Shown here piece by piece: positions 33,907 to 42,179 of a stretch of 45,691 nt of DNA. Made by a program: the position numbers and the translations under genes. The stretch is taken from assembly GCA_042573625.1 (NCBI GenBank), contig JBHPCZ010000012.1, positions 1 to 45,691 on the forward strand, given 5' to 3'. The stretch comes from JBHPCZ01 sp042573625. Lineage in GTDB: Bacteria; Desulfobacterota; Desulfobacteria; Desulfobacterales; UBA11574. Position 1 is the first letter of the stretch, and the number at the start of each line of letters is the position of its first letter. The notes below the pieces were generated by a model. That model did no database searches, had not been told where the DNA came from, and worked only from the letters and a program-made list of their open reading frames with translations.

Positions 33907-33990
33907 GGGATTCGCGAAAATCCTCGACATATCCATGGGTATGCATCCCAAGGGCATTTCCTGCGGGGCACCTGCGGTTTTCGCGAACCC
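33907..33990. repeat. Inverted repeat with TTCGCGAA arms
   Basis: GGGATTCGCGAAAATCC (33907-33923) and GGTTTTCGCGAACCC (33976-33990) are near-perfect inverse arms around a 52-base centre. It lies between the Hpt gene and a REC/PATAN gene. No gene is supported there; a 71-codon frame on the minus strand lacks a ribosome-binding site and family. Confidence 0.5.
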
Positions 33991-34070
33991 TTATGTATAA
34001 AGATTTCGGCACATATCTTCGCAATAAATGGCCCAACTTAGGTTTAAATCGAGTCCAATTCAAGCCGGAT

Positions 34071-34745
34071 TCAAGATTCGTCCTTCCGTTTCATGGATTC
34101 AAGGATTAGCCCCGTGAGATCCTTATGGATTTTCCTTGAAATTTTTCTATCGGGCGGTTTTCGAAAATTGATCGTGGGATTTTCTATGTGAATCATTTTC
34201 ATGGCCGCTTCCTCCCCTTTGAGGCCGCCGTAAACTGCATGATACAATTCTCCTCCTTTAAAATAGAAAAACCCTTTTGGATTCTCGGCTGATTCTACTT
34301 CACACAGACATGTTTTCTGTTCCATTTCAACCATCTGCAGAAAACTTGCAATTGAGATTCCGGTTAAAGAGCCGTCAGGAAGGTCCATATTCAAAGCAGA
34401 TATGATTATTTCAGCAAGTTGGTCAGCTGTAAACGGTTTCTCAATGAATTGCAGGATGTCCGTCTGTAGTGTTTCTTTTATTTTGGGTGATCCATGGGCC
34501 GACATGACAATACAAGGGATATTTGGATAATATTTATTCGTATAGGCCAGAAGTCCGAGACCATCAATCCTGGGCATTTGGAGATCTGTTACCAACAGGG
34601 AAATAGGTTTATTTTTAATAATTTCAATGGCTTCCAGCCCATCATTGGCAGTGATAAAGCTGAATCGGTCCTCATATTTGATAAAGGCATCTTCGAGGTA
34701 ATTGATAAGCATTACACTGTCGTCGACAATTAAAATTGTGTCCAT
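34071..34745 (-). CDS. Response regulator with C-terminal PATAN (DUF4388) domain, A
   Basis: The 224-residue protein has a receiver (1 to about 118: IVDDS, phospho-Asp D54 in LVTDLQMPRIDG, MSAHG, K103 in IEKPF) followed by a DUF4388 domain (about 125-205: SLTGISIASFLQMVEMEQKTC, FFYFKGGELYHAVYGGLKGEEA). PatA N-terminal-like (PATAN) domains are output domains of regulators of pilus-linked motility in other bacteria. It has a close paralogue at 34846 and another at 38978. Confidence 0.88.
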   Translation of the reverse strand: MDTILIVDDSVMLINYLEDAFIKYEDRFSFITANDGLEAIEIIKNKPISLLVTDLQMPRIDGLGLLAYTNKYYPNIPCIVMSAHGSPKIKETLQTDILQFIEKPFTADQLAEIIISALNMDLPDGSLTGISIASFLQMVEMEQKTCLCEVESAENPKGFFYFKGGELYHAVYGGLKGEEAAMKMIHIENPTINFRKPPDRKISRKIHKDLTGLILESMKRKDES

Positions 34746-34845
34746 TAATTTTCCTTTTCAATACAGTGGTGCGTATGGGCGTAAGTTGCACCGCCGGTCG
34801 GACACGCTGTTTCCTTTACAGAGTCCTGGTGGATCTCATTTTTGA

Positions 34846-35511
34846 CTAGAGTCTCACAGCCTCCGTGAGCAATGTTGAAAGCCTTTTTTTGATTCGTCGC
34901 TGAATGTTTTTTTTGGGGGGTTTTTTAAATTTGATCGTTACGTTCCTCATTTGAAGACATTTTCGAGCTGCACCTTCCCCCTTGAGATTTTCGTAAAAAG
35001 CATTATACAGGACGCCGTTTTCAAAGATTAGGTAACCTTTTTCTCCATCTTGGGAATGAATTTCACAAAGGCATGTTATGGACTCCAGTTCAAGGAGTTT
35101 TAAAAAACCAACAATCGATACTCCGTTCAACGTCCCGCCGAGGATTTCACTCTGGTCCAAAACCGACATGATGGATTCCGCCAGTTCAGGAATCTTAAAC
35201 GGCTTCTCGATATAATGTGAAGACTCTCTTTTGAGTCGTTCTTTTAAAAACGGTGTCCCATGCCCTGTCATGATAATACAGGGAATCTTAGGGAAATTTT
35301 TAGCCAAATAGGCCAACAGAACAAGACCGTTGACCTTGGGCATTTGTATATCTGTCACCACAAGTGAGAAATTTTGTTTTTGTAATGCTTTTATTGCAGA
35401 CAGTCCGTCGCCTACTGTTACAACCTCGAATTTGTTGCTGTAGTTTTTCAAAGTTTCTTTGAGAATTGTTAAAAGCTGCAAATCATCGTCTGCAATGAGA
35501 ACTTTATCCAT
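34846..35511 (-). CDS. Response regulator with C-terminal PATAN (DUF4388) domain, B
   Basis: The 221-residue paralogue of 34071 has IADDD, the phospho-Asp in LVVTDIQMPKVNG, MTGHG and IEKPF in the receiver, then TLNGVSIVGFLKLLELESITC and YLIFENGVLYNAFYENLKGEGA in the PATAN domain. It ends with a basic KKRLSTLL segment. It lies directly upstream of gene A, and all catalytic receiver residues are kept. Confidence 0.88.
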   Translation of the reverse strand: MDKVLIADDDLQLLTILKETLKNYSNKFEVVTVGDGLSAIKALQKQNFSLVVTDIQMPKVNGLVLLAYLAKNFPKIPCIIMTGHGTPFLKERLKRESSHYIEKPFKIPELAESIMSVLDQSEILGGTLNGVSIVGFLKLLELESITCLCEIHSQDGEKGYLIFENGVLYNAFYENLKGEGAARKCLQMRNVTIKFKKPPKKNIQRRIKKRLSTLLTEAVRL

Positions 35512-35589
35512 TTCTTAATATCCCATTCATCACAAAATACACCATCAAACGCATTGAGATTAAAATATCTTCAATTTCAATTTTCTGCA

Positions 35590-37086
35590 TCAGGTTTTCG
35601 TGTCTGTATTTCCGACTTTTTTCTGCAATCTGAGGTTGTCCAGCAATATGCCGGAATAGTTGGCCAGGATGGATATGGGATCACCGATATCCAAATCTGC
35701 AACTTCAGCCGCCAAAACACCTTGGGCCCCGCCCCTTCCTTTCAAGCTTAAAACAATCCAGTTTTCCAGGACATTAGAGCCTATATGAAGTTTTTCCGGA
35801 TAATCTACATATGTTATAATCCTTCCCGATTCCACGGCCTTTTTGATGGGTTTTTCCTTTTCAATGGGTAATCTCAGGGAATCAATCCCTTTTAATCCGC
35901 CGCTTTCAAATGCGCCGACCAATTCCTGTGAAGATTCATCTATTAGAAAGGTTACTGCTTTACTTGCTTCCAAATCATCAACAACCGCTTCGGTGACGAT
36001 TCGGCAAATCTCAACAGGATCGACGACCTTCATAAGGTCCAGTCCGGCATGATAAAGGGAAGCCAGTTGGGAATTTTGTTTAAACAGTATCTCGGTCAAC
36101 TCATCCAGTTCTTCCTTTTGCTCTTCAACGGTTTGATGGAGTTTGGAAATATTGATAATCATGGCCGCGAATTGGCCGACAAACTGATATAATTCAACAT
36201 CCGCCGATTCTTCCGGATCCAGGACCAGAAATCCCAAGGCTTCAGGTTTGGCTTTAATTGGGAAAAGAATGGGGTTTTCAAATTTCGGGAAGACCGTTCT
36301 CATCTCGGGGAAGCTGGACGGCCAGATCACAGACTGCTCAATTACGGCGCGCTTTAGTATCTCTGATGATTCAATTTCGAGACTGCGGCGATCATCTTTT
36401 TTTACAAGTTTTCCATTACGTGCGATCTCCTCCACCGTTTTACCATCTTTCACGAGCCAGAAGGCATTATTTTCCGGGCTCATTCTCTCATCGATCTGGT
36501 TTGAGAAAAGTACGGCCAATGACTCCGGATCAGAAAGGTGGACGGAAGAGTAAACCAGATGTTTGAGCGCTACCAGTTGATCATAACCCTCCTTATATAC
36601 GTTCAATAATTCATGGGGATCTTGAAAATCAATTTCCTGTTCATCAGATGGTTCTCTGTGTTCAGCGACGGTATCCCCTGGAATCCGATCTAATTTTTCA
36701 AGTATCTGTGAGAGATCTATATCTGAAGCGCCAGTGGTTGCAGAGCTGTCGATCAAGTCGTTAAGAATATCCAATGCCTCAAACATGATATTAATGATTG
36801 AAGGGGAGATGTTAAAATTTCCCTTTCGAACGTTCCCAAATACCTCCTCCATTTTACGAGAGATTTCAGTAATTTGCTTTAATCCGGCAAAAGAGGCAGA
36901 TCCTTTTAAAGTGTGTACAGTCCGAAAGATCTCGTCAATTAAGGTTTCTTCCTCCGGCGTCTCTTCCAATTGGATCAGGTTTAAGTTTAATTGATCCAGA
37001 TGTTCCCGGGCTTCATTCAGGAAATCTTTCAACATCCGGCTCATTATTTGGTTATCCAGATCCTGAACGTTATTTTCGTCAGACAT
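35590..37086 (-). CDS. Hpt protein with two GAF-like sensor regions
   Basis: The 498-residue protein begins with an Hpt domain (phospho-His H58 in RTVHTLKGSASFAG). It continues with a GAF-like region (about 165-320, with FLVLDPEESADVEL), a helical linker (LDELTEILFKQNSQLASL) and a second GAF-like domain (about 340-490: VDPVEICRIVTEAVV, RLPIEKEKPIKKAVESG). There is no kinase domain. It may bring a small-molecule signal into a phosphorelay without being a kinase itself; the ligand is unknown. Confidence 0.75.
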   Translation of the reverse strand: MSDENNVQDLDNQIMSRMLKDFLNEAREHLDQLNLNLIQLEETPEEETLIDEIFRTVHTLKGSASFAGLKQITEISRKMEEVFGNVRKGNFNISPSIINIMFEALDILNDLIDSSATTGASDIDLSQILEKLDRIPGDTVAEHREPSDEQEIDFQDPHELLNVYKEGYDQLVALKHLVYSSVHLSDPESLAVLFSNQIDERMSPENNAFWLVKDGKTVEEIARNGKLVKKDDRRSLEIESSEILKRAVIEQSVIWPSSFPEMRTVFPKFENPILFPIKAKPEALGFLVLDPEESADVELYQFVGQFAAMIINISKLHQTVEEQKEELDELTEILFKQNSQLASLYHAGLDLMKVVDPVEICRIVTEAVVDDLEASKAVTFLIDESSQELVGAFESGGLKGIDSLRLPIEKEKPIKKAVESGRIITYVDYPEKLHIGSNVLENWIVLSLKGRGGAQGVLAAEVADLDIGDPISILANYSGILLDNLRLQKKVGNTDTKT

Positions 37087-37162
37087 GGAAACTCTCCTTA
37101 CTTCTGGTTTTTGGACTTAAACTATCTGATTGGTTTCCGTTTTTTTGTTAAAAACCCTGGAA

Positions 37163-37534
37163 TTAAATAGAGGCCAGCGTTTTGCCTACGATTCTTAGTA
37201 ACAGCGTGGGTTTAAAGGGTTTGACAATGTATGCCGTGGCACCGAGATCCAAGGCCTTGTCCTGATCCTCTTCCTGGCCTTCCGTGGTCAGCATGATAAC
37301 GGGAATGGACGCATAGACCTCATTTGACTTCACTTTTTCCAGAAACTCAAGCCCATTCATCCGTGGCATATTGATATCTAGGACAATGGCATCAAACTGC
37401 TCATTTGCCATAATTTCTAGTGCTGCCAAACCATCTTGAGCTGAACTCACTTGGAAACCTTTTGACTTAAGCGTGTATTCCACCAGCTTTCGGACGCTGG
37501 GCGAGTCATCAACAGACAGGATCTTTTTTTTCAT
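37163..37534 (-). CDS. CheY-type response regulator (second)
   Basis: The 123-residue receiver has SVDDSPSVRK, the phospho-Asp in IVLDINMPRMNG, MLTTEG and AYIVKPFKP. All receiver residues are present. It is downstream of the TPR-like gene and upstream of the Hpt/GAF gene. Confidence 0.88.
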   Translation of the reverse strand: MKKKILSVDDSPSVRKLVEYTLKSKGFQVSSAQDGLAALEIMANEQFDAIVLDINMPRMNGLEFLEKVKSNEVYASIPVIMLTTEGQEEDQDKALDLGATAYIVKPFKPTLLLRIVGKTLASI

Positions 37535-37589
37535 TATACCCCCTTTTTAATCTCAAAATACAGGATGCGGATATTCTTGCATACCGATT

Positions 37590-38510
37590 TTATATGTCTA
37601 AAATTTCCATTACCATGGTGTAGTCTCCCTTTTTGGGGCCTGATGCAATCTCCTCTAAGGCGGAGACGATACAGGTATCCATAAACACGACAGCAGGCGA
37701 ATAGAAGCGGATATCTTCTATTTTCAAGCCGACCTTCAAACCATCGATCATTGCTTGATTTTTCCTCGGGATAATCACGCTGAACATATTTCCTTCTTGA
37801 AAGCTGACATCGAGTTTAATGCCCGTTTCTTTTCCAGAACCGTCATCCATAGGGACTTTAACGCTTAAAATGTCGACAAACTCCTCTTCAACAGCCTCAT
37901 CCTGCTCGGCATCCGGCTCTTTTTCTGGTTTGGGCAGGCTTTCATCGATCCCCATTTGTTGGAGTTTGTCTGTTAGAAAGGAATGTATTTTCCCCAACTC
38001 TTCCACAGGGAAATCACCGCTTGAGTGCCATTGACGATACTGGGTGATGGCATTGTCCAGGTCAGATAGGCCGATATGGCATCTGAGAATATTTTTGGCA
38101 GCAACAACACGGTGGGCATCGCTATTTAACAGCTCGTAAAATTCGTTTAAGGCCTTTTCAAACTGACCGAATACGAGCAGGGCGATGGCGCCTTCTAGAG
38201 TCGTTGAATCGGCTGCCGTCTCTTTTGAAGGTGAGAACAAGCTTTTAACCAGGTCCAGTTCTGTTGTGGACATTTGAACTGTTGCTTCACCATCTTCGAA
38301 CTGACGGGCATCCTTTTCAAGATCCTTCATTTTTTTTGAAACAGCAGACAAAAGCTTTTGCTTGTTTTTAAGCTGATCGTTCTTTTGGATCAGTTCCGCC
38401 AGTTCAATACACTTTCCTTTTGCCTCCCCAAACAAGGAGTGGGAGCGGTAAATTTCTATTTCCTTTATAAGTGTCTGAATATGTGTTTTTATATCAGTTT
38501 GCATTCTCAA
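37590..38510 (-). CDS. Helical repeat protein with a conserved C-terminal domain, unknown
   Basis: The 306-residue protein is helical for about 190 residues (IEIYRSHSLFGEAKGKCIEL, FGQFEKALNEFYELLNSDAH, GLSDLDNAITQYRQW; TPR-like). An acidic linker follows at about 195-215, then a beta-rich C-terminal domain (FVDILSVKVPMDD, FSVIIPRKNQAMIDGLKVG, RFYSPAVVFMDT, SGPKKGDYTMVMEIL). The C-terminal part resembles a PilZ-like or CheC-like barrel, without clear c-di-GMP residues. It may be a scaffold; the role is unknown. Confidence 0.55.
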   Translation of the reverse strand: MRMQTDIKTHIQTLIKEIEIYRSHSLFGEAKGKCIELAELIQKNDQLKNKQKLLSAVSKKMKDLEKDARQFEDGEATVQMSTTELDLVKSLFSPSKETAADSTTLEGAIALLVFGQFEKALNEFYELLNSDAHRVVAAKNILRCHIGLSDLDNAITQYRQWHSSGDFPVEELGKIHSFLTDKLQQMGIDESLPKPEKEPDAEQDEAVEEEFVDILSVKVPMDDGSGKETGIKLDVSFQEGNMFSVIIPRKNQAMIDGLKVGLKIEDIRFYSPAVVFMDTCIVSALEEIASGPKKGDYTMVMEILDI

Positions 38511-38586
38511 TATTGGGAGGAGAATCCATGAGGTTCAAAAGTTTAACCCGAATAGAAAACTTTGTCGATTTGATTTTCGGGATTGC

Positions 38587-38994
38587 TCACCGGTACCTCT
38601 GGCAGAAAACATCCTCATATAAGAAGTCCACTCCCTCTAAGATTGTCCTATTCAACTCATTGGGAATAAAAGGTTCTTGGGTGTTGCGGAGGATGTCCTT
38701 CCGGCCGCTCTTTTTTTGGGCGTTGGGAATTCCATGCTTCGCCATTATAGTGCATGGAATTTGTGGGTGATTTCTGTTTATGTAGGCCAAAAGTTGCGGA
38801 CCGCCCGGTCTCGGCAGGGTAGAGTCTGGGAAAAACCCGGAGATACGTTCTCTTTTCAATACTTTTATGGCCTCTCCCGCGTTCGTGGGAGTCATCACCT
38901 TCAATTGCCCTTTAAGCTTGTGCAGGCTGTCCCTGAGCGTATTCAAATATTTTTGATCATCATCAGCACTAAGAACCTTATCCGTTCGATTCAT
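38587..38994 (-). CDS. Degenerate receiver protein, PATAN domain missing
   Basis: The 135-residue protein aligns with the receivers of the REC/PATAN paralogues. It keeps the acidic pocket (ADDD) and Asp57 (FFPDSTLPRPGG), but the conserved Ser/Thr is Ala (MAKHG, A85) and the conserved Lys is Glu (QEPF, E106). The protein stops after FLYEDVFCQRYR where the PATAN domain should begin. It starts inside the end of the upstream REC/PATAN gene (17-base overlap). It may be a decaying paralogue or a pseudo-receiver that binds a partner. Confidence 0.65.
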   Translation of the reverse strand: MNRTDKVLSADDDQKYLNTLRDSLHKLKGQLKVMTPTNAGEAIKVLKRERISGFFPDSTLPRPGGPQLLAYINRNHPQIPCTIMAKHGIPNAQKKSGRKDILRNTQEPFIPNELNRTILEGVDFLYEDVFCQRYR

Positions 38995-39655
38995 CTTTGC
39001 GCCTCATGGACTCCATAATCAAGCTCGTAAGGTCTGTGTTTATCCGATTTTCAATCTTTTTGTTGGGCAGTTTCATACAACGGATGCTTGCTTTATCCCA
39101 GGCAATTATCCTATAGGCCGCTGCTTCTCCTTTGAGGTCACCGTGCTCAGCATCCTGCATAACACCCTCGACAAAATAAAAAATTCCCTTCTCCTTGCCT
39201 GGCAAGTGGATCTCTATAATGCATGTTTTCTGCTCCATTTCAATCATCTGAAGAAAACTGGCAACCGATATCCCCCTCAAAGTACCTCCGGGGGCATCCT
39301 GTTCTAGAGCCTGAATTATGGCTTGGTTAAGATCGTCCAACTGAAATGGCTTTTGAAAGAGACGGAGCGTATCTTCAGAGAGCTTTTCCGCCATTTCCGA
39401 TGCATGTCCGGTCATTACGATACAGGGTATATCAGGGTGGTTTTCACTCATGTAAGCCAAAAGCTCAAGGCCGTCGACTTTCGGCATTACGATATCTGTT
39501 ACCAGCAAGGAAATGTCCCTTTGTTTTAGAATTTTTATGGCCTCTTCACCATTGTCGGCAAGTATGATCTCGAGCCTGTCTTTATTTTTTTGCAAACGCG
39601 TCCGGAGAAACCCTTGAAGGACCTTGTCGTCTTCTACGATCAGAACTGTATCCAT
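38978..39655 (-). CDS. Response regulator with C-terminal PATAN (DUF4388) domain, C
   Basis: The 225-residue paralogue from ATG 39655 (AAAGGA four bases upstream; a longer frame starts at 39691) has IVEDD, the phospho-Asp in LVTDIVMPKVDG, MTGHA and FQKPF in the receiver, and TLRGISVASFLQMIEMEQKTC and IFYFVEGVMQDAEHGDLKGEA in the PATAN domain. It is the first response regulator of the cluster after mglBA and the unknown gene at 39876. Confidence 0.88.
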   Translation of the reverse strand: MDTVLIVEDDKVLQGFLRTRLQKNKDRLEIILADNGEEAIKILKQRDISLLVTDIVMPKVDGLELLAYMSENHPDIPCIVMTGHASEMAEKLSEDTLRLFQKPFQLDDLNQAIIQALEQDAPGGTLRGISVASFLQMIEMEQKTCIIEIHLPGKEKGIFYFVEGVMQDAEHGDLKGEAAAYRIIAWDKASIRCMKLPNKKIENRINTDLTSLIMESMRRKDESNG

Positions 39656-39875
39656 TTTTCCTTTACCCCTTGGGTCATAACCGACTCTCATGGCGGACGG
39701 TTTAGGGTTTCGCCTCCGGAAATATTAAAACACCAATTGTGTTTTGAATTTATTACAATAGTTTTCTATGGTTAATAACATTTTTCCTAGATATTGATTG
39801 CCAGTCTTCGGGCGAAGTGTTCAATTTGCAAATTCTGATGCTCCATTTCTCGTTTTTTTGTAAAATGTAAAAGGT

Positions 39876-40571
39876 TTATTTCTTCAGTTCCGCTTTCAAT
39901 GCCTTGAATTCATCCCGGATGACCTGCTTGATTTCGGATAAGACATAAACAAGGGCTTCCTGTGTCGTAAGGTGACTCATATCTTTCGGCAACCCTTCCC
40001 TGGTTTCTTCAGTCGGCCTGTGTTCATCTGGAGCCTCATCTTTTTTCTTAGGCGTATCGGGTTTTTTAAGGGCTATCTGCCCTTTTAGTTTCTTGAATTC
40101 CTCAACTTGAACAAGAAGCTTTTCCCGCTTTTCTGCCTCTGTTATGCTTTCCGACAGGAGCACCTCTTCCAGGCTATTGTAAACCGAGTTCAATAAATTT
40201 ATAGCCCCTGGGTGGGCATTGACTTTTCTTTTCTGGATATATTTTCCCACCGAACCCAGTAACTGAAGAAACAACAGGAGATCCTTATCATCCTTGTATC
40301 TGTCTTCTAATTTTTCGATTTCTTTAATAAGCGCATTCAATAGTTCATCGCTGATTTCCCAGTCAATCGATAAAATAGTGGTCTTTAGACCTCTGATGGG
40401 AGAGTCTTCAGGGGCAACACTGTCTTCTCCAGAGGCAGGAGTCTCCTCTTCTTCCATGGGGGCAGAGATTCTCTCATCTTCCATAGCCGTGGGGGCTTCC
40501 TCCTTTTCCCCAAAAAGATCTTTCAGCCGGCTTTGCACCTCCTCGGTCAGGGAATCATCTTTCTTGTCCAA
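39876..40571 (-). CDS. Acidic coiled-coil protein next to mglA, unknown
   Basis: The 231-residue protein starts with an acidic Glu/Pro-rich stretch (to about 65), then a helical domain (LLNALIKEIEKLEDRYKDDK, LLLFLQLLGSVGKYIQKRK, LLNSVYNSLEEVLL), a Lys/Glu linker and a C-terminal helix (LSEIKQVIRDEFKAL). It begins 10 bases after mglA, so it may be an effector or scaffold of the MglA switch. No family is recognised; RomR/RomX-type roles are a guess. Confidence 0.5.
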   Translation of the reverse strand: MDKKDDSLTEEVQSRLKDLFGEKEEAPTAMEDERISAPMEEEETPASGEDSVAPEDSPIRGLKTTILSIDWEISDELLNALIKEIEKLEDRYKDDKDLLLFLQLLGSVGKYIQKRKVNAHPGAINLLNSVYNSLEEVLLSESITEAEKREKLLVQVEEFKKLKGQIALKKPDTPKKKDEAPDEHRPTEETREGLPKDMSHLTTQEALVYVLSEIKQVIRDEFKALKAELKK

Positions 40572-40581
40572 TTTTAATCTC

Positions 40582-41187
40582 CTATTTCAGCTGTTTTTCT
40601 ATTGAATTCATGGTCAATAACATGATTTTTTTCAAGGTCGGCACCACATTTGTCCCTGCCAGAGCGCTGGCCTCAAAAGAAGGCACCTTTAACTTGGAGT
40701 TAAGGCTTTTCTCAAGCGTTTCGAGGGGCAGGACCGGGATGCCCTGCTCCGCCAGGTCTCTTTTGTTGTATTGCAGTACAAGGGGTATCTTGAAGATGTT
40801 TTTCTTATGGGCGGCGAGGTTCTCTTGAAGGTTTTTTAGGGCAACAAGGTTTTTCCGCTCTCTTTCCTTCAAAGAGTCTGCAACAAATACAACACCATCC
40901 ACTCCCCTCAATACCAGTTTCCGGGTGGCATTATATTTTACCTGACCGGGAACGGTATACAGCTGAACCTTAATATCATAACCCAATATTTTCCCCATGT
41001 CAAAAGGGAGGAAATCAAAGAACAGCGTCCGGTCCCCCTGGGTTTTAATGGCGATCAAATCTGTTTTAATCTGCTCACCGAATTTGCTGTACACATATTC
41101 TAAATTGGTTGTTTTTCCTCCCCTTCCAGGACCATAATAGACTATTTTTACCTGCACTTCTTTCTTTTTCAAGTTTACAAAAGCCAT
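40582..41187 (-). CDS. mglA: Ras-like GTPase MglA
   Basis: The 201-residue protein from ATG 41187 (GGAAGAG upstream) has G1 GPGRGGKTTN, the P-loop-proximal FDFLPFDMG segment, the modified G3 YTVPGQVKYNATR (PGQ in place of DTAG, as in MglA), VFVADSL, and G4 QYNKRDL. MglA in its GTP form sets the leading cell pole and activates type IV pili or gliding. The MglB-type gene is immediately upstream. Confidence 0.92.
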   Translation of the reverse strand: MAFVNLKKKEVQVKIVYYGPGRGGKTTNLEYVYSKFGEQIKTDLIAIKTQGDRTLFFDFLPFDMGKILGYDIKVQLYTVPGQVKYNATRKLVLRGVDGVVFVADSLKERERKNLVALKNLQENLAAHKKNIFKIPLVLQYNKRDLAEQGIPVLPLETLEKSLNSKLKVPSFEASALAGTNVVPTLKKIMLLTMNSIEKQLK

Positions 41188-41273
41188 GCCAAAATCTCTT
41201 CCAATGCAGTCATTGTTTGCCGATCTCACAAATCCTGAACGTTTAGAGGGAGATCGAGTGAAGTATCATAATG

Positions 41274-41666
41274 TTAGGAGTCCAAAATCTTTTCTATCAT
41301 TTCGATCGACTCGGCCACTTTCAAACGTAAAAAGCCCAAGGATGTTTCATGGCCGAATATGGTGATCAACAGAAAATCCGCCAATACCTTGCTGAAATGG
41401 ATACTTTCATTCTCTCCTTTATGGAAAAGCAATGAAAATTCTTCTTCTCCGATCATTTGGGCAATAGCGCTTACCGCGCCAAAATTACCCGCGGCCAGGG
41501 CGGCCAGGGAGTAGATGTCGTAATCAACGTTACCGTCATCAAGGTTTGCAACAATATTGCCCGCCATATCAATGAGAACAACAGAATGAACGCCCAGTTC
41601 CATGAGACCCTTTTGCAAGATCTCCTCGATACTGCTTAATTGGTCTTGGCTAAGTGAATAATCCAT
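41274..41666 (-). CDS. mglB: Roadblock/LC7 protein MglB (MglA GAP)
   Basis: The 130-residue protein has the Roadblock/LC7 layout: SVVLIDMAGNIVAN, LAALAAGNFGAVSAIAQMIGEEEFSLLFHKG and LLITIFGHETSLGFLRLKV. It is probably the dimeric GTPase-activating protein of MglA. It is the first gene of the chemosensory cluster, with GGGAG nine bases before the ATG. Confidence 0.88.
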   Translation of the reverse strand: MDYSLSQDQLSSIEEILQKGLMELGVHSVVLIDMAGNIVANLDDGNVDYDIYSLAALAAGNFGAVSAIAQMIGEEEFSLLFHKGENESIHFSKVLADFLLITIFGHETSLGFLRLKVAESIEMIEKILDS

Positions 41667-42036
41667 TTATTATTCTCCCATCGATTAATTGGTTTTATTG
41701 AGTTCCGTTTTTTGGGAATATATTTTGTTTATCTTTTAATGAATTCCTTGATATATGGCAAGGATAATCATCCCCATTAAGCGTTTTGAAGGCAGTGCCC
41801 TTGCTATAAATAACATAAAGGAAGCGGGGCTGCAATTCTTTTTCCTGTCTTACCATCTGAATTCTTTAATTTTATTATGGTTTTCGGATACTGAATTCGC
41901 ATGCGGTAAGGCGTTTTGTTACTTACGAATTAATATCAATCGTTAATTGTGTTTGGATTGGAACTATGTTAGCATTTTCGGGCCTTGAAGGATAAAGGAA
42001 GGAAGAAATATGGAGAGAACTCTGTATCAATAAAAA
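41667..42036. other. Intergenic region upstream of the Mgl/Che cluster
   Basis: No gene is supported in these 370 bases. A 63-codon plus-strand frame (41758-41946) has no ribosome-binding site or family. The region should hold the promoter of the chemosensory cluster; minus-strand TTGCCA near 41757 is followed by TAAAAG after 17 bases, a weak candidate only. The tRNA-Sec end lies at its right border. Confidence 0.35.
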
Positions 42037-42134
42037 TGGCGGAAGTGCATGGGAATCGAACCCACCCGGGACGGTTTTAGCGCCCCACACCGGATTTGAA
42101 GTCCGGGAGCCTCACCAGTAAGCTGCGCACTTCC
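42037..42134 (-). tRNA. selC: tRNA-Sec (anticodon TCA)
   Basis: The minus strand gives GGAAGTGC at the 5' end pairing with GCACTTCC at the 3' end, an 8-bp acceptor stem, followed by an encoded GCCA tail. The anticodon loop CTTCAAA carries TCA, flanked by CCGGA/TCCGG, with a long variable arm (GGGGCGC...CCGTCCC) and the TTCGATT T-loop. The 98-base length and 8-bp acceptor are typical of bacterial tRNA-Sec. It shows that the organism inserts selenocysteine at UGA. Confidence 0.95.
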
Positions 42135-42179
42135 GTTTTTGTGGACGATTTTGAAATATATCGCTTTTTCTGGAGTCAA

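Noticed and set aside
33848..34063. 71-codon minus-strand frame between the Hpt and REC/PATAN genes
   Set aside because: It overlaps an inverted repeat, has no ribosome-binding site and no family.
38471..38770. Plus-strand frame with a GGAGGAG site before ATG 38535
   Set aside because: It lies antisense to the degenerate receiver gene, has no recognisable domain, and the reading frame of the receiver family is clear on the other strand.
41758..41946. 63-codon plus-strand frame left of tRNA-Sec
   Set aside because: Low coding character, no ribosome-binding site, no family.
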